Source of the DNA: Nemertoderma westbladi
Lineage: Eukaryota > Xenacoelomorpha > Nemertodermatida > Nemertodermatidae
Reading direction: 5' to 3'
Length of the DNA stretch: 64,000 bases
Assembly (NCBI GenBank): GCA_032718475.1
Contig: JAUCBJ010007246.1
Span: forward strand, 35,570-99,569
The notes beneath the pieces were generated by a model. The model saw nothing but the letters and a program-made list of their open reading frames with translations, was not told the origin of the DNA and searched no databases. Below are positions 23,883 through 34,700 of this stretch, piece after piece (the stretch's first letter is position 1; each line of letters starts with the position of its first letter). Position numbers and translations under genes: made by a program.

Positions 23883-25192
23883 ACTCGGTCAGGTCAGGTC
23901 AGGTATTCTAGGTCATTGATCAAGAAAACTTGCCACCTCCATGCAGCATAAAGGAGGTGCCACCTGTAGCTGCATAGACCCTCTTAATAGGGCAAATCTG
24001 GTCCTGTAACTAGGACCCCATTCGTTTTGGGATAAGGACGCCCTTGGTCCTGGATTAAGGACCCATATACTTGGCTGCAGGGGTATATGGCCTGACCAGG
24101 CAGATGGTGATCTACCAATGGCTGATCAGGAGTAGAGTGTTCTCATGTCCACTCTGAGTGCACTTCACTGCGACCTGCACCTGGCAGCAGGAGTACAGGG
24201 CATGACCCAGCAGATGAGCTGCACAGCCAATGGTGGGTCATGTGCGCCAGAGTGGATATGGGTGATGGGCCTCATATCTGACTCCACTGCGACACCCACC
24301 CTGTGGAATGGCAAACCAGAGTGCGGTATTTGCCCCGAGAGCTGACTCGGCAAAAAAGCACCCCCCAACCCCCACTATGGATTACATTAGTAATGCGGAG
24401 GTCCGGCCACTAGAGGCCAGTGGAATTACCGGACACAATCGGCCTCACAGGCGTCAGTTATCTCCTGACCGGCTGCCTGTCTCACCCCCTACTGGAGAGA
24501 GAGCAGCCAACAATTCTCCCTTTCCTGATGACCTTTCTGGCCCAAACCCTGGGTCACCAGGGAGGCCAGATTGTGAGGGGGAGAGGGATTCTGGACTTAG
24601 AGGCTACTCTCATGTTCCACCCCGACCAACAAAGTCATTGGTGAATCTGAGGCAAGTCACTAGACTAGCCTCAGTAAACACCCTAACACTCGGGTCCCCA
24701 ATGTGACAAGGTGAGCTGACTGCCTTGGCAGGTATTCTTTCTCTTAGCGCAGTGGGTGTTCAAGAGCACCGAAAGCAGACTGGACAGACTGATGAGGTTC
24801 TGATTAAGGACATGGGGGGCGGTTGGCGACTCGCCCTCGCGTCAGCAGATGATAGTGGCAATGGTGGAATTGGTCTATTGATGAATCCAACTGCACATGC
24901 AGCATTGGACAAAATAGACCAAATCTCTAACCGCATCATCCGTTGCCACTTCTCATGTTCTGGAAGAGTGGCTAAGAAGTTTCCTAAGGTGGTTCTGATT
25001 GTGTGCTACTCTCCAACTAGTGTTGCCCCTGTAGAGGAGATGGAAAATTTCTACCACAATCTACAAGCAGCTACTGATGGAGGGATCAGCATGCATTCTT
25101 AACATTCCTGGGAGACTTTAATGCAAGTCTGCATCAATCACCTACATCACCCTGGGTCTATAGCAATAGTGTTAACCGAAATTCCGTCCATT
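23883..25192 (+). mobile_element. RTE-like LINE (copy g) with complete 5' UTR, 3'-truncated
   Basis: Starts with GTCAGGTCAGGTCAGG and carries the family 5' UTR of about 425 bp, then the start of the ORF at ATG 24308 (MANQ). Homology with the intact copy continues to about 25192 and then stops abruptly. A frameshift near 24520-24700 and another near 25080 break the endonuclease ORF; the intact part includes GVQEHR and GGIGLLMNP (24725-25102). Loss of the 3' end is unusual for target-primed insertion and implies later deletion or rearrangement. Confidence 0.88.
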
Positions 25193-25369
25193 CCGTCCAT
25201 CTGACTCGAGTGGCAGGGTGTGTTTTTTGTAAAAAAAAACATTAAGAAACTTGAAATGGTGGGATTCCATAAGAGCGAGAAGCCAATTTTAAAATCAGCT
25301 GTGATTGGCTATTGCAGATCTGACATCACAAGTCCATGGTGGCTAAAAAATTAACTTTTGTTCTGTGGG

Positions 25370-25600
25370 TATTGGGTCGATGGTGTGAATGGGTCGAAGG
25401 TCTGAATCAGTAAATGGTCTGAATGGGTCGAAGGTCTGAATCAGTTAATGGTCTGAATGGGTCGAAGGTCTGAATGGGTCTAAGGTCCGAATGGGTCGAA
25501 AGTCTGAATGGGTCGAAGGTCTGATTGGGTCGAAAGTCCGAATGGGTCGAAGGTCCGAATGAGACGAAGGTCCGAGAGGTCCATCAGAGTCACTTTTTTT
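25370..25600. repeat. 17-bp tandem repeat, about 12 units
   Basis: Units are variants of GGTCTGAATGGGTCGAA. The same words recur in reverse complement at 26135-26225 (GGACCTTCGTCCTATTCAGA) and 27680-27722. 25370-26230 thus behaves as a foldback element with tandem-repeat arms and an AT-rich core. Confidence 0.85.
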
Positions 25601-26129
25601 CACACCTTCACCCTATCCGAACCTTAAAGTCAACAAACATTAGTTGTTTATCATCCCATGACAAAGGATGAAGGTCCGAAATTATCAGGAAATCTTTTTC
25701 ACACCATCATGTGGTTTGTAACTCATGTGAACATGATTTATGAAACTCTCTTATTGGCCAATGTATTAACGAATATTATTCTGAGCATCTTGTAATTTAC
25801 ATTTAAGTTGCATGGATAAACCTTAATACCAACAAGAGTAAGCATAGTCCAAGTGATATACTGTATTAAAGAAGAGCAAAGCAACTTACGAGATTGTGTT
25901 TAAATATATTTTTTTTCACCATACCTAATATCCATTTTCAATTAATTGTTTTCACCATACTCGCATATCTGACTAGATTTCTCACCAGTTACATAAATGC
26001 ATTCAATATTATAATGAGGTCAATAACTATAAGACCAGTCATGGCCATAAGTTGAATTGTAATGTACATAATGTAACATTATTATTTATGATTGTGATAC
26101 TTAACAAATCATCTTAAAGCCACTCCCAT

Positions 26130-26225
26130 TTTTCGGACCTTCGTCCTATTCAGACCTTCATCCCATTTGAACCTTGTTCCATTCGGATCATTGTCCTATT
26201 TTGATCTTTGACCCACTCGGACCTC
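26130..26225. repeat. Inverted counterpart of the 25.4-kb tandem repeat
   Basis: About five diverged units in reverse orientation (TTCGGACCTTCGTCC, CATTCGGATCATTGTCC). A further two to three units lie at 27675-27722 (GGTCCTTCGTCCTATTCGGA). Confidence 0.7.
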
Positions 26226-26230
26226 CACCA

Positions 26231-28730
26231 TAGTGTTTCGGATTATTTTGTGTCGAAGGTGTGGAAGAGGTTGATTAAGGATTAACTCAAAATAATGACG
26301 TCGCATAGATAGGGTCAGGTACGAATGGTAACATACGTACCAGTTTAAACCACTTCTCGTCCCTCTGGGCTATACTGCTTGCAAACACCTTTCAATCCTA
26401 ACTCATCACGTCTATCATTTATACATTTTCCAAAATGCAAAATACAACCGCAGTCAGTCGCTAATGGAAACAAAGACTGACAAGCATTTATACCTACAAG
26501 CTCGAAGTCAAACAGCCATGTAGGTATATGTTTCTATATTAACTGCAGGGCCATATTTATGGATCATATAGCATTACTGAGATAAATCTAGGCTAACTAA
26601 GCTTCTTAGTAAGATAATATACTATGGGTTTACAGTCGTCATTAATTAATGAGTGTATGGTAGTATATAGTTAGCCTGGGTTATGAAATTCATAGATGAA
26701 GTAGATGAAGTATTGAGGATGAAGGAGGGCCTTGAGGTCTGATTCAGCAAAAAAACCAGCATTTCACGGCCGGGTTCTAAGCTACAGTTGAAGAAATTTT
26801 TCACCATCAGATGTTTCTTGAAATTCTGGTGGAATATCACCTAGCTGGATGTTTTTAACTACAGATAACTGTCTATTGCAGGACAGCAAACGACGCTAGG
26901 CTAGGTTATCTTTGATGGCCTGGACAACTCACTCACTAAACTCATGAAATGAGTCATTAAATTCCGCCAGTGCTGTATGGTATACGACTTGAGGGCATAT
27001 GTGTTTAATCCTGACATCAGTCCGGCCGGACGTGTTTCATGTATCGCTTATCTAAAACCTTAGCAACAGGAACTTTGGATTGATGGGTTGCAACTTTGCA
27101 GAGCTTTAGGATAGTCTGGGTCTTTTATAATAACACTATTATTCACTGTGATGCCGTGCAACTGTAATACTCAGTATCAACACTCTTGCCAGTGAGAACA
27201 ACAGGCCAGGCCAACGTATACTATTATATTGAATGACGTCGTTTTTTAGATTATATGACTGCGCTGATATGTTAGAGCCATAATGAAATGCCATAATGTA
27301 AATAATAAATTAAACCTATGAAATAAGGTATGGAGGTAGATATTATAAAATAAAGGAAAACAACAGTTAAAAAAAGTGTGCAGGATGGAGCATTAAAACT
27401 ATCTAACAATTTTCTGTGGGAAACACTTTTCTTACGTGGGATCATAATTTTGTAACCTTTGACATGTGTGATTCTGTTCGTTCTTGTGTGGTTGTGATTT
27501 CAATAGTTTAACTTTTGACTCTCTAATTGAAACTATCGACTAGCTATTTTGTAACCTTTGACGCCCCATTTTCGAAAAAGCAATTTTGTAACCTTTCTCC
27601 CATTGTAACCTTTGACTGGTTGTAACCTTTGTCTTTCAGTACTATCAATGTTTTGGAACTTCATCTTAATTTTTTGGACATTTGTCCCATTTGGTCCTTC
27701 GTCCTATTCGGACCTTCATCCTGGAACTGTTCTATGGAGAGTAAATATAGATCCATTCAAATAGGCATAAAATATAATTTGCACATTGTTTATATGAATT
27801 GAAAGCTGAGAGCTTGCGTGTCTTTAGACACCTAAATTAATCAAATGAAGAGGAACGTTCATAAAATGCTGATTGAAATTTCAATCTCAGTAGATTACTT
27901 GCTACCTGCAGTCTGCAGACCGATTTGCACACAGCCAACCTATCTGCCTATTACAGTATAATAAGTCAATTACACTTCATGGATTCGTTCTTCAATTCAG
28001 TGCATTCTTTCAATTACGTCCTTTACATCCTATCCTATTATATTACAATAAAATATGATAAATTTATTATTCGGTCACTCATCCAAATATTTTGCATATG
28101 TATAGCATTGTCAGTCTGACTTGTCCCCATATGCTCTATCCTTAATTACTTATCTTGCAATGGGTAATTTATTATGTTTTATATGAATTAACTTTTTTGT
28201 TCTATAGAAGGAAACTTTTTATAACATAATTTGGGCGATTTGGCTCTGTTGGGTCTAAATTATGATAAAATTGGGTTTGGAGGTGGAAGGAGGGTCAAAA
28301 ATTATTAGATCTACTGTAGTGGAACTATAAAATACACACATGCAATGTAGATTATGTACATTTTGTTCTGGGAATATGGGTGATAGTGACAGAAGTTAAA
28401 GGAGAGTTAAAGAAGTACAATTAGCATATGAAGAGTTTGAATCACGCACGCACATTTTAAAGGATAACTTTTGAGGAGGAGGGAGAACTTTATAAACAAC
28501 ATAGCAGTTGAATTATATAGCCTACCTACTGTCAGATTCTGGGCCATACTGTATTTAAACAACGCGAAATTAAATATAATATGGTAATTATAATTGCACC
28601 GTTGCGTTGCACCTACTTTCGTTGCGTTGTAATGTGTACTCTCCAGGAAGCCGACTGGTTTACCCCAAGTTAATTAAATAATTGTTCTGTAATGAATATT
28701 TATAACTTTTGTTGGGCACAGAATTGCAAT
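26231..28730. other. Non-coding stretch with short repeats
   Basis: No supported gene. 27440-27635 holds five copies of TTGTAACCTTTG, spaced irregularly. 27675-27722 holds more units of the 25.4-kb repeat. ORFs at 26646-26840 (minus) and 27925-28119 (plus) have no recognised domain, splice context or biased codons. Confidence 0.4.
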
Positions 28731-28734
28731 GACA

Positions 28735-28830
28735 TCCAGTTGGGTCAGATTTCCCACCAGGAGGTCACCAGTTCGATCCCACCTGGACGTCCTGGCAGAC
28801 TTTGCAAGGCTGGTCCCAACAAAGTTATAA
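28735..28830 (+). repeat. tRNA-derived SINE fragment
   Basis: Contains GGTCACCAGTTCGATCCCAC, a good match to an RNA polymerase III B box, followed by CTGGACGTC. The same arrangement recurs at 55575-55690 together with a recognisable A box. The A-box half of this copy is degraded. Confidence 0.65.
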
Positions 28831-28995
28831 TAATATGAAACTACTCATTCACCCACAACACCAATAATATATTATATTAATATTTATGACATGGGCTATA
28901 TAATCGTTGATAATAGCATTGTTGTTCCTAGGCCGAGCTGGTTTACTGGCCATCCTAAAAGGGGCAACTATTTAGCAAGTCGTTAGACTGGTGTT

Positions 28996-29117
28996 CGGAC
29001 ACTCCCCCCCTGGACACTTCCTCCTCGGACAGTCCCCCCCCCCCCCCCGTTCAAGTAGGACACTTCCCCCCCGGACACTTCCCCCCCAGACACTTCCCCC
29101 CTGGACACTTCCCCCCC
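28996..29117. repeat. MULE left terminal array (C-rich)
   Basis: Six units of GGACACTTCCCCCC type, including a run of about 16 C. The word AAGTAGGACACTTCCCCC is shared with the reverse complement of the right end. Confidence 0.85.
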
Positions 29118-29199
29118 GAATGGCAAGATGCTGATAACTATTGCTTAACAAACTTCAGTTTTATTTAAAAGTTGATATAAAACTCAGTTAATATTTAAA

Positions 29200-29765
29200 T
29201 TGAATACCATAATTATTATATAAATATATATGTAATGTAATATAAACTCTGTACTGGAATATATTTATAAGTAAGCAAAAAACTTGGGCACTACTCAATT
29301 AACAAAATTGTAAATTAATTACAAATCATTTTGCTACGCACTGCATTGCATAGATAACTATTAGATAAGTTTGAAATCGTAATATATACAGACAGATATA
29401 GGCCTATGGTACCGGTATAAATATATATGATGTAATATAAACTCTGTACTGGTATAAATATATATAACGTAATATAAACTCTGTACCGGTATAAATATAT
29501 ATAATGTAATATAAATTCTGTACTGGAATATATTTATAAGTAGAACATAAAACTCTGTAAATATTTAACACTACAATTATTAATTGGGCACTACTCAATT
29601 AACAAGATTGTAAATTAATTACAAATCATTTAGCTACGTATCAGTACTGCATAGGTAATTATTAGATAAGTTTGAAATCGTAATATATACAGATATAGGC
29701 CTATGTACCGGTATAAATATATATAATGTAATATAAACTCTGTACCGGTATACAGTATATTAAAA
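29200..29765. repeat. Subterminal repeats inside the MULE
   Basis: A block of about 300 bp (GGGCACTACTCAATTAACAA ... TAATATAAACTCTGTACTGG) is present twice in tandem (about 29285-29585 and 29587-29760). Within it, short units of TATAAACTCTGTACCGGTA recur six or more times. It lies between the C-rich end and the transposase 3' end. Confidence 0.75.
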
Positions 29766-29817
29766 AATCGATATTAAACCATTATCTAGCTTGGTACAAT
29801 AATTATCTGCACTTAAT

Positions 29818-30400
29818 CAGACCCATCAGAAACAACCTTGGAGTTGTGGCCAATGATTCTCAGAAAGGTAATTTTATCCTCCCTGTCGTAATGAGTAATC
29901 GCAGCAGCCAAACGTTTTTCTCACAAGATGGCGCACCCTTCAGTGCTGGTGCATCACCTCTTGACAAGTGAATAAACTGAGTTATAGAATGGGCATCTTC
30001 ACGTTGGAGTGCCTCAATCAGCTTCCACAGATTTGGGTGTACTAAGATTGAGGTTATGTGCTAGTCGCACATGTCCAGGTCCACCCTCAACTGCGTTGTT
30101 GGTCCGCGGAAGACAATCAAACACACGGCCAAATACGTTCCAAGTGGCTGGTGGGAAACGTGGGACTGACCGTGTACCATTACTTAGTTGTCGCCCAATG
30201 TAATTCTTCTCGAAATACTCCACGATCGGTTCAACATCGACAGTTAGTGGAGCATCCTCCAAGTCATCGAAACCACCATATATGTCACGAAGGGGAAGGA
30301 ATGGTAAAGACATTTGACCCACACGTCAAAGATCACATTATCTTTATAATTCATATCAAGTCCCGCATTCTGTACTTGTCTAAAGATCGACTGACAAAGA
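29818..30400 (-). pseudogene. MULE transposase, C-terminal part
   Basis: Starting at the L2 junction (30400, minus): CQSIFRQVQNAGLDMNYKDN, then, after a one-base shift, MSLPFLPLRDIYGGFDDL, EYFEKNYIGR, WNVFGRVFDCLPRTNNAVEG, then after another shift HPNLWKLIEALQRED and FLRIIGHN before a stop near 29818. RTNNAVEG followed by HPNLW is a hallmark of MULE transposases. The start of this part continues directly the FHL with which the other half (38534-39118) ends. DDE-type cut-and-paste transposase when intact. Confidence 0.85.
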
Positions 30401-30444
30401 TTAGAAAAAAATTAGAATCTAGTTTTAAAGATCAATTAAGAAAG

Positions 30445-31648
30445 ATGGAGGTGTCGTTCGTAGCCGAGTTGGTGAAGGTGCGTGAGTTAATTCATAACGC
30501 TAGTAACAACAGTAATGGTAGCGGTACTGAACAGGCTGGTGCCGGTACCGGTACCGGCACTGCCTCCGGGACCGATATCTTACCACTGTCAGAAACAACC
30601 TTGGAGTTGTGGCCAATGATTCTCAGAAAGGTAATTTTATCCTCCCTGTCGTAACGAGTAATCGCAGCAGCCAAACGTTTTTCTCACAAGATGGCGCACC
30701 CTTCAGTGCTGGTGCATCACATCTTGACAAGTGAATAAACTGAGTTATAGAATGGGCATCTTCACGTTGGAGTGCCTCAATCAGCTTCCACAGAATTGGG
30801 TGTACTAATGCATACTAATGTGGGTGTACCGGTACCGGCACTGCCTCCGGGACCGATATCTTACCACTGTTACAGCTACTGCTATCAGCGGAGCGTTCGT
30901 TCAGAAATGCTGTTATATCACGACAGCGCCAGTCTGTGGTGCCGCAACCACCTGGTGTCAGCTATAGACTGCCACAGCAGCCATCTACTGTTCAGCCTGC
31001 TCCTGGTAGAGGGTATAACCCGTAAACTACGGACAGTCGGGGAGATACGGTAATCGGTCTCTGGGTCAGAAGAGTAATAACTACTACTCACCGTTGAGGG
31101 GGACACCGTCTGGCTCTCCCTCACCCGCAGTGGTGTTCCGAGGCAGTGTGAAACGTCCGCGACGAAATTCTGATTCTGAGAATATACAGGAGGTGGAGGA
31201 GTTGGATAACGATGGTGGTGGTCGTTGGGAGGAACCCAGGTCGCGCCGTCAGCGTAGTATTCGAAATCGTGGCCGTATGGTTGTCGGTTCAAACGAAAAG
31301 ACTGAGGGAGAAACCGAGGGTGGGTTGTGTGTGGCCCCAATGGAGATGTTCATGTTTCGGTATCATCCAATGACAACAGAAGCCGATATTGTCAAGTGTC
31401 TATCCAAACAGAATGTTAAAGTTCCGATCTCAGGTGTTAAAAAAGTATCGGTTCAAGATTCGAGAGCAGCGAGCTTCCGGGTTTCGGTCAATACCAACCA
31501 GTTGGACGTTGCTTTCAGTGCGTCCACATGGCCTACCGGAGTTTATGTACGCGAGTGGGACTACCGACCCAGGCAGACTGGAAGTTTTGGTCGGGGTGGT
31601 TCCGGGCAGGTTCGAAACAACTCCACTATGGGACAATCTATGCAATAA
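30445..31648 (+). pseudogene. L2-like LINE ORF1 (RNA-binding protein), disrupted
   Basis: N-terminal part (30445-30589): a charged, probably helical stretch MEVSFVAELVKVRELIHNAS, then Gly/Thr-rich sequence. Reading resumes at 30826 (QRQSVVPQPPGVSYRLPQQP), shifts frame near 31023, and continues to TAA at 31648. The C-terminal block (MEMFMFRYHPMTTEADI ... ASFRVSV ... WPTGVYVREW) looks like the RRM-type fold of L2/CR1 ORF1 proteins. A MULE-derived insert (30590-30825) interrupts it. When intact such proteins coat the LINE RNA. Confidence 0.7.
30590..30825. other. MULE-derived segment inserted in LINE ORF1, flanked by 45-bp direct repeats
   Basis: 30590-30809 is a near-identical copy (a few substitutions) of 29827-30045, the 3' end of the host MULE transposase. 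It is bracketed by two identical 45-bp copies of LINE sequence (30545-30589 and 30826-30870, both beginning GTACCGGTACCGGCA). The same MULE segment thus exists twice, about 760 bp apart and in the same orientation. Confidence 0.9.
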
Positions 31649-31700
31649 GTACATCAGGTTAATATACGGACAATAATAAATAACAATGGCGTCACAAAGT

Positions 31701-34700
31701 ACTACTACTAGGATCGGCATGCTGCATTGCAGCTGCATTTTTAAGAATGCTGTGCCGGCTTGTCAACAAAATTGCACCGCCACAACTCCCTATCACCCAT
31801 GACATTTGCTAGATCATCCGCATCTTTAAGGCCAGTGTCCTTTAAGATGCGTCTCAAGAAAGTCATGGGCTGTCCACCATGCTTATTCACTCCATGAGGC
31901 TGCCAAAGTACAAGATTATGCACTGGCTGGTCCTCACGGCGAAAGCAATGTCCTGCAAAGCGGAGGCGATTTTGTTCTAGTGTCAAGCTTGGGGGAACCA
32001 ATGAGACACCTCCAATGTTATATAGTGTCTGGTTGGAGATGTGTGCATTGTACTTGACACAATGAACCCGGCGTAGCATTCTTGTGAATGTGCCATCCAG
32101 AGATTTGGTGTCCTCAGCAGTTAGAGCCCAGCATGGACTCCCGTAGAGGAGTACTGGAACTACTGCTGCTCTAAATAATCGGACCTTAAGTTTCCGATTA
32201 ATTCTCGGTGACTTCCAAATCCTGGAAAGCCTATTCAAGGCTGCCCATGCCTTTCCCTTACGTATTCGAAGGTCCTCACCTGACTTCCGGATCCATGATC
32301 CCAGGTAACAGAAGTCGTCCACATGCTCAAGCATACCATCCTTTGAGCTTATGCTCATCCGATCAGAGACTTGCTGAGGACTTTCAAAGTTAACTGTCAG
32401 AATTTTGGTCTTTCTGGAGTTAATAAAAAGACCAACACTAGAAGCAGCATGTTCTAATGAGCTGAGGAGCCGTTGGGCTCCCTCTAATGATTCTGAGAGT
32501 ACTCCTAAGTCATCAGCAAAGTCTAGATCAGTTAGGTACTTGGCAGGATTTCCTCGACTTCTGGAGCCAGTAGGTGGAGTTATCATCACCCCATCATCAT
32601 TATGATGATCTAAGGACATTCGTAGAACATAGTCAACCACAATAATGAACAAGAATGGTGCAAGTGTGTCTCCTTGGAGGACGCCCCATAACACTTCAAA
32701 TGGTTCTGTGTCACCGTCAACAGTAGACACAAATGTTGTCGAACCATCGTATACTGATCTGATTGCTGCAATAATTACATCAGGAATCCCATATAATGAA
32801 AGTATGCTGAACATACGTGAGCGAGAGACTGAATCAAAGGCCTTGAAGAAGTCAACAAAGATAACAGCCAGATGCCTGTCTTTCTTTTTTGATAATTCTT
32901 CAATTATCCTTCTAAGTGCCAAAATGGGCTCCATGGTCCCACGACCTATACGGAACCCATTCTGATTTCCACGGAGCAGTCTCTCAATGGGATCCCTGAT
33001 GCGATTTAATAGAATCCTATTGTATAGCTTTGCAGCAATCGAGATCAATGAGATTCCCCAAAAAGAACCATAGAGTGTTAGGTTGCCCTTCTTGGGAACT
33101 GGCACCAACTTATTTGTTTTCATTTCTTGTGGGACTCTTGTTGTTCGGTACATGTCTACTATGATGGGATAGATGAGCTTTAAACACTCAGGTATTTTAA
33201 AGACCTCAGGGGGAACACCCTCTACTCCACTGGCACGATTGGTCTTAATGCTCTTTGCAGCAGCCTTCACTTCTGCAAAGGAGATATCGCCAATGGGAAT
33301 ATCTGGGAGTACAGACTCAGACACTTTTACTTCTATAAAGTGATCAGGCAATACCCTGTCATTATTGAGGAGCTTTTCAAAGTGGGCTTTCCAACCATTG
33401 AGGCGATCGGCTGGTGATTCAGCCTTAACCTTGATGGTTGGTTGGCTTTTCCGCCCAGTAAGCAGATTGATCGATTTCCATGCCTGGGATGATTGCCTGC
33501 TGTCGTCAGCATCATTGATGGCATCAACCTGTTGGTTTATTAGCTCCTGTAGATTAACAGAGTACTGCCTGTTCAGGGACCGAGATGCAGCCTTAACTGC
33601 ATTCTTGGCCGCTGTAGTCTGTTTGAGTCGGGACTCCTTCTGCGCCTTATGAAGGTCATTTCGGCACTTCTGAATTTTGTTGTCAGTCCAGGGGGCCCTT
33701 TTCCTGTTTCGAGGGTATACAGGAACTGTTTCTGCAGCTGCTAACTTAACTGCTTCTGTAAAGGCCGTATAGCCCTCACAGTGATCTGCCGCCGCAGAGG
33801 CAAGAGCCTCATACCTGTTGGTCAGCTGTAGTGTGAAGCTGGATCTCACACTTGGCTGTTGCAACAGAGAGGACCAGTCATGCTGCGGCAAGGCAGACTT
33901 TGTTGTTCTGCTAGCACGCAGACTAAGTCTTACCTTGGCCACAATAAGGCGGTGATCACTGGAGAAGGGTTGAAGTGTAAATGCATTACAGTCTTGTATA
34001 GAGCTCCTGTATTTCCTACGAAACAGGATATGGTCTATCTGGGACTTGTGACCACTGGGTCCACTATGAGTCCATAGCTTTCCAGTTCGCTTCTTGAACT
34101 GGGTTCCAGCTGAAAACAATCCATTTCCAGAGATAAAATCCTGAAGATGGACAGAATTTCGGTTAACACTATTGCTATAGACCCAGGGCGATGTAGGTGA
34201 TTGATGCAGACTTGCATTAAAGTCTCCCAGGAATGTTAAGAATGCATGCTGATCCACTCCATCAGTAGCTGCTTGTAGATTGTGGTAGAAATTTTCCACC
34301 TCCTCTACAGGGGCAACACTAGTTGGAGAGTAGCACACAATCAGAACCACCTTAGGAAACTTCTTAGCCAGTCTTCCAGAACATGAGAAGTGGCAACGGA
34401 TGATGCGGTTAGAGATTTGTTCTATTTTGTCCAATGCTGCATGTGCAGTTGGATTCATCAATAGACCAATTCCACCATTGCCACTATCATCTGCTGACGC
34501 GAGGGCGAGTCGCCAACCACCCCCCATGTCCTTAATCAGAACCTCATCAGTCTGTCCAGTCTGCATTCGGTGCTCTTGAACACCCACTGCGCTAAGAGAA
34601 AGCTTATCTGCCAAGGCAGTCAGCTCACCTTGTCGCATTGGGGACCTGAGTGTTAGGGTGTTTACTGAGGCTAGTCTAGTGACTTGCCTCAGGTTCACCA

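Noticed and set aside
30058-30654. 198-codon plus ORF ending in a Gly/Thr-rich region
   Set aside because: It is a chance fusion of antisense MULE transposase sequence, LINE ORF1 and a duplicated MULE segment, not one gene.
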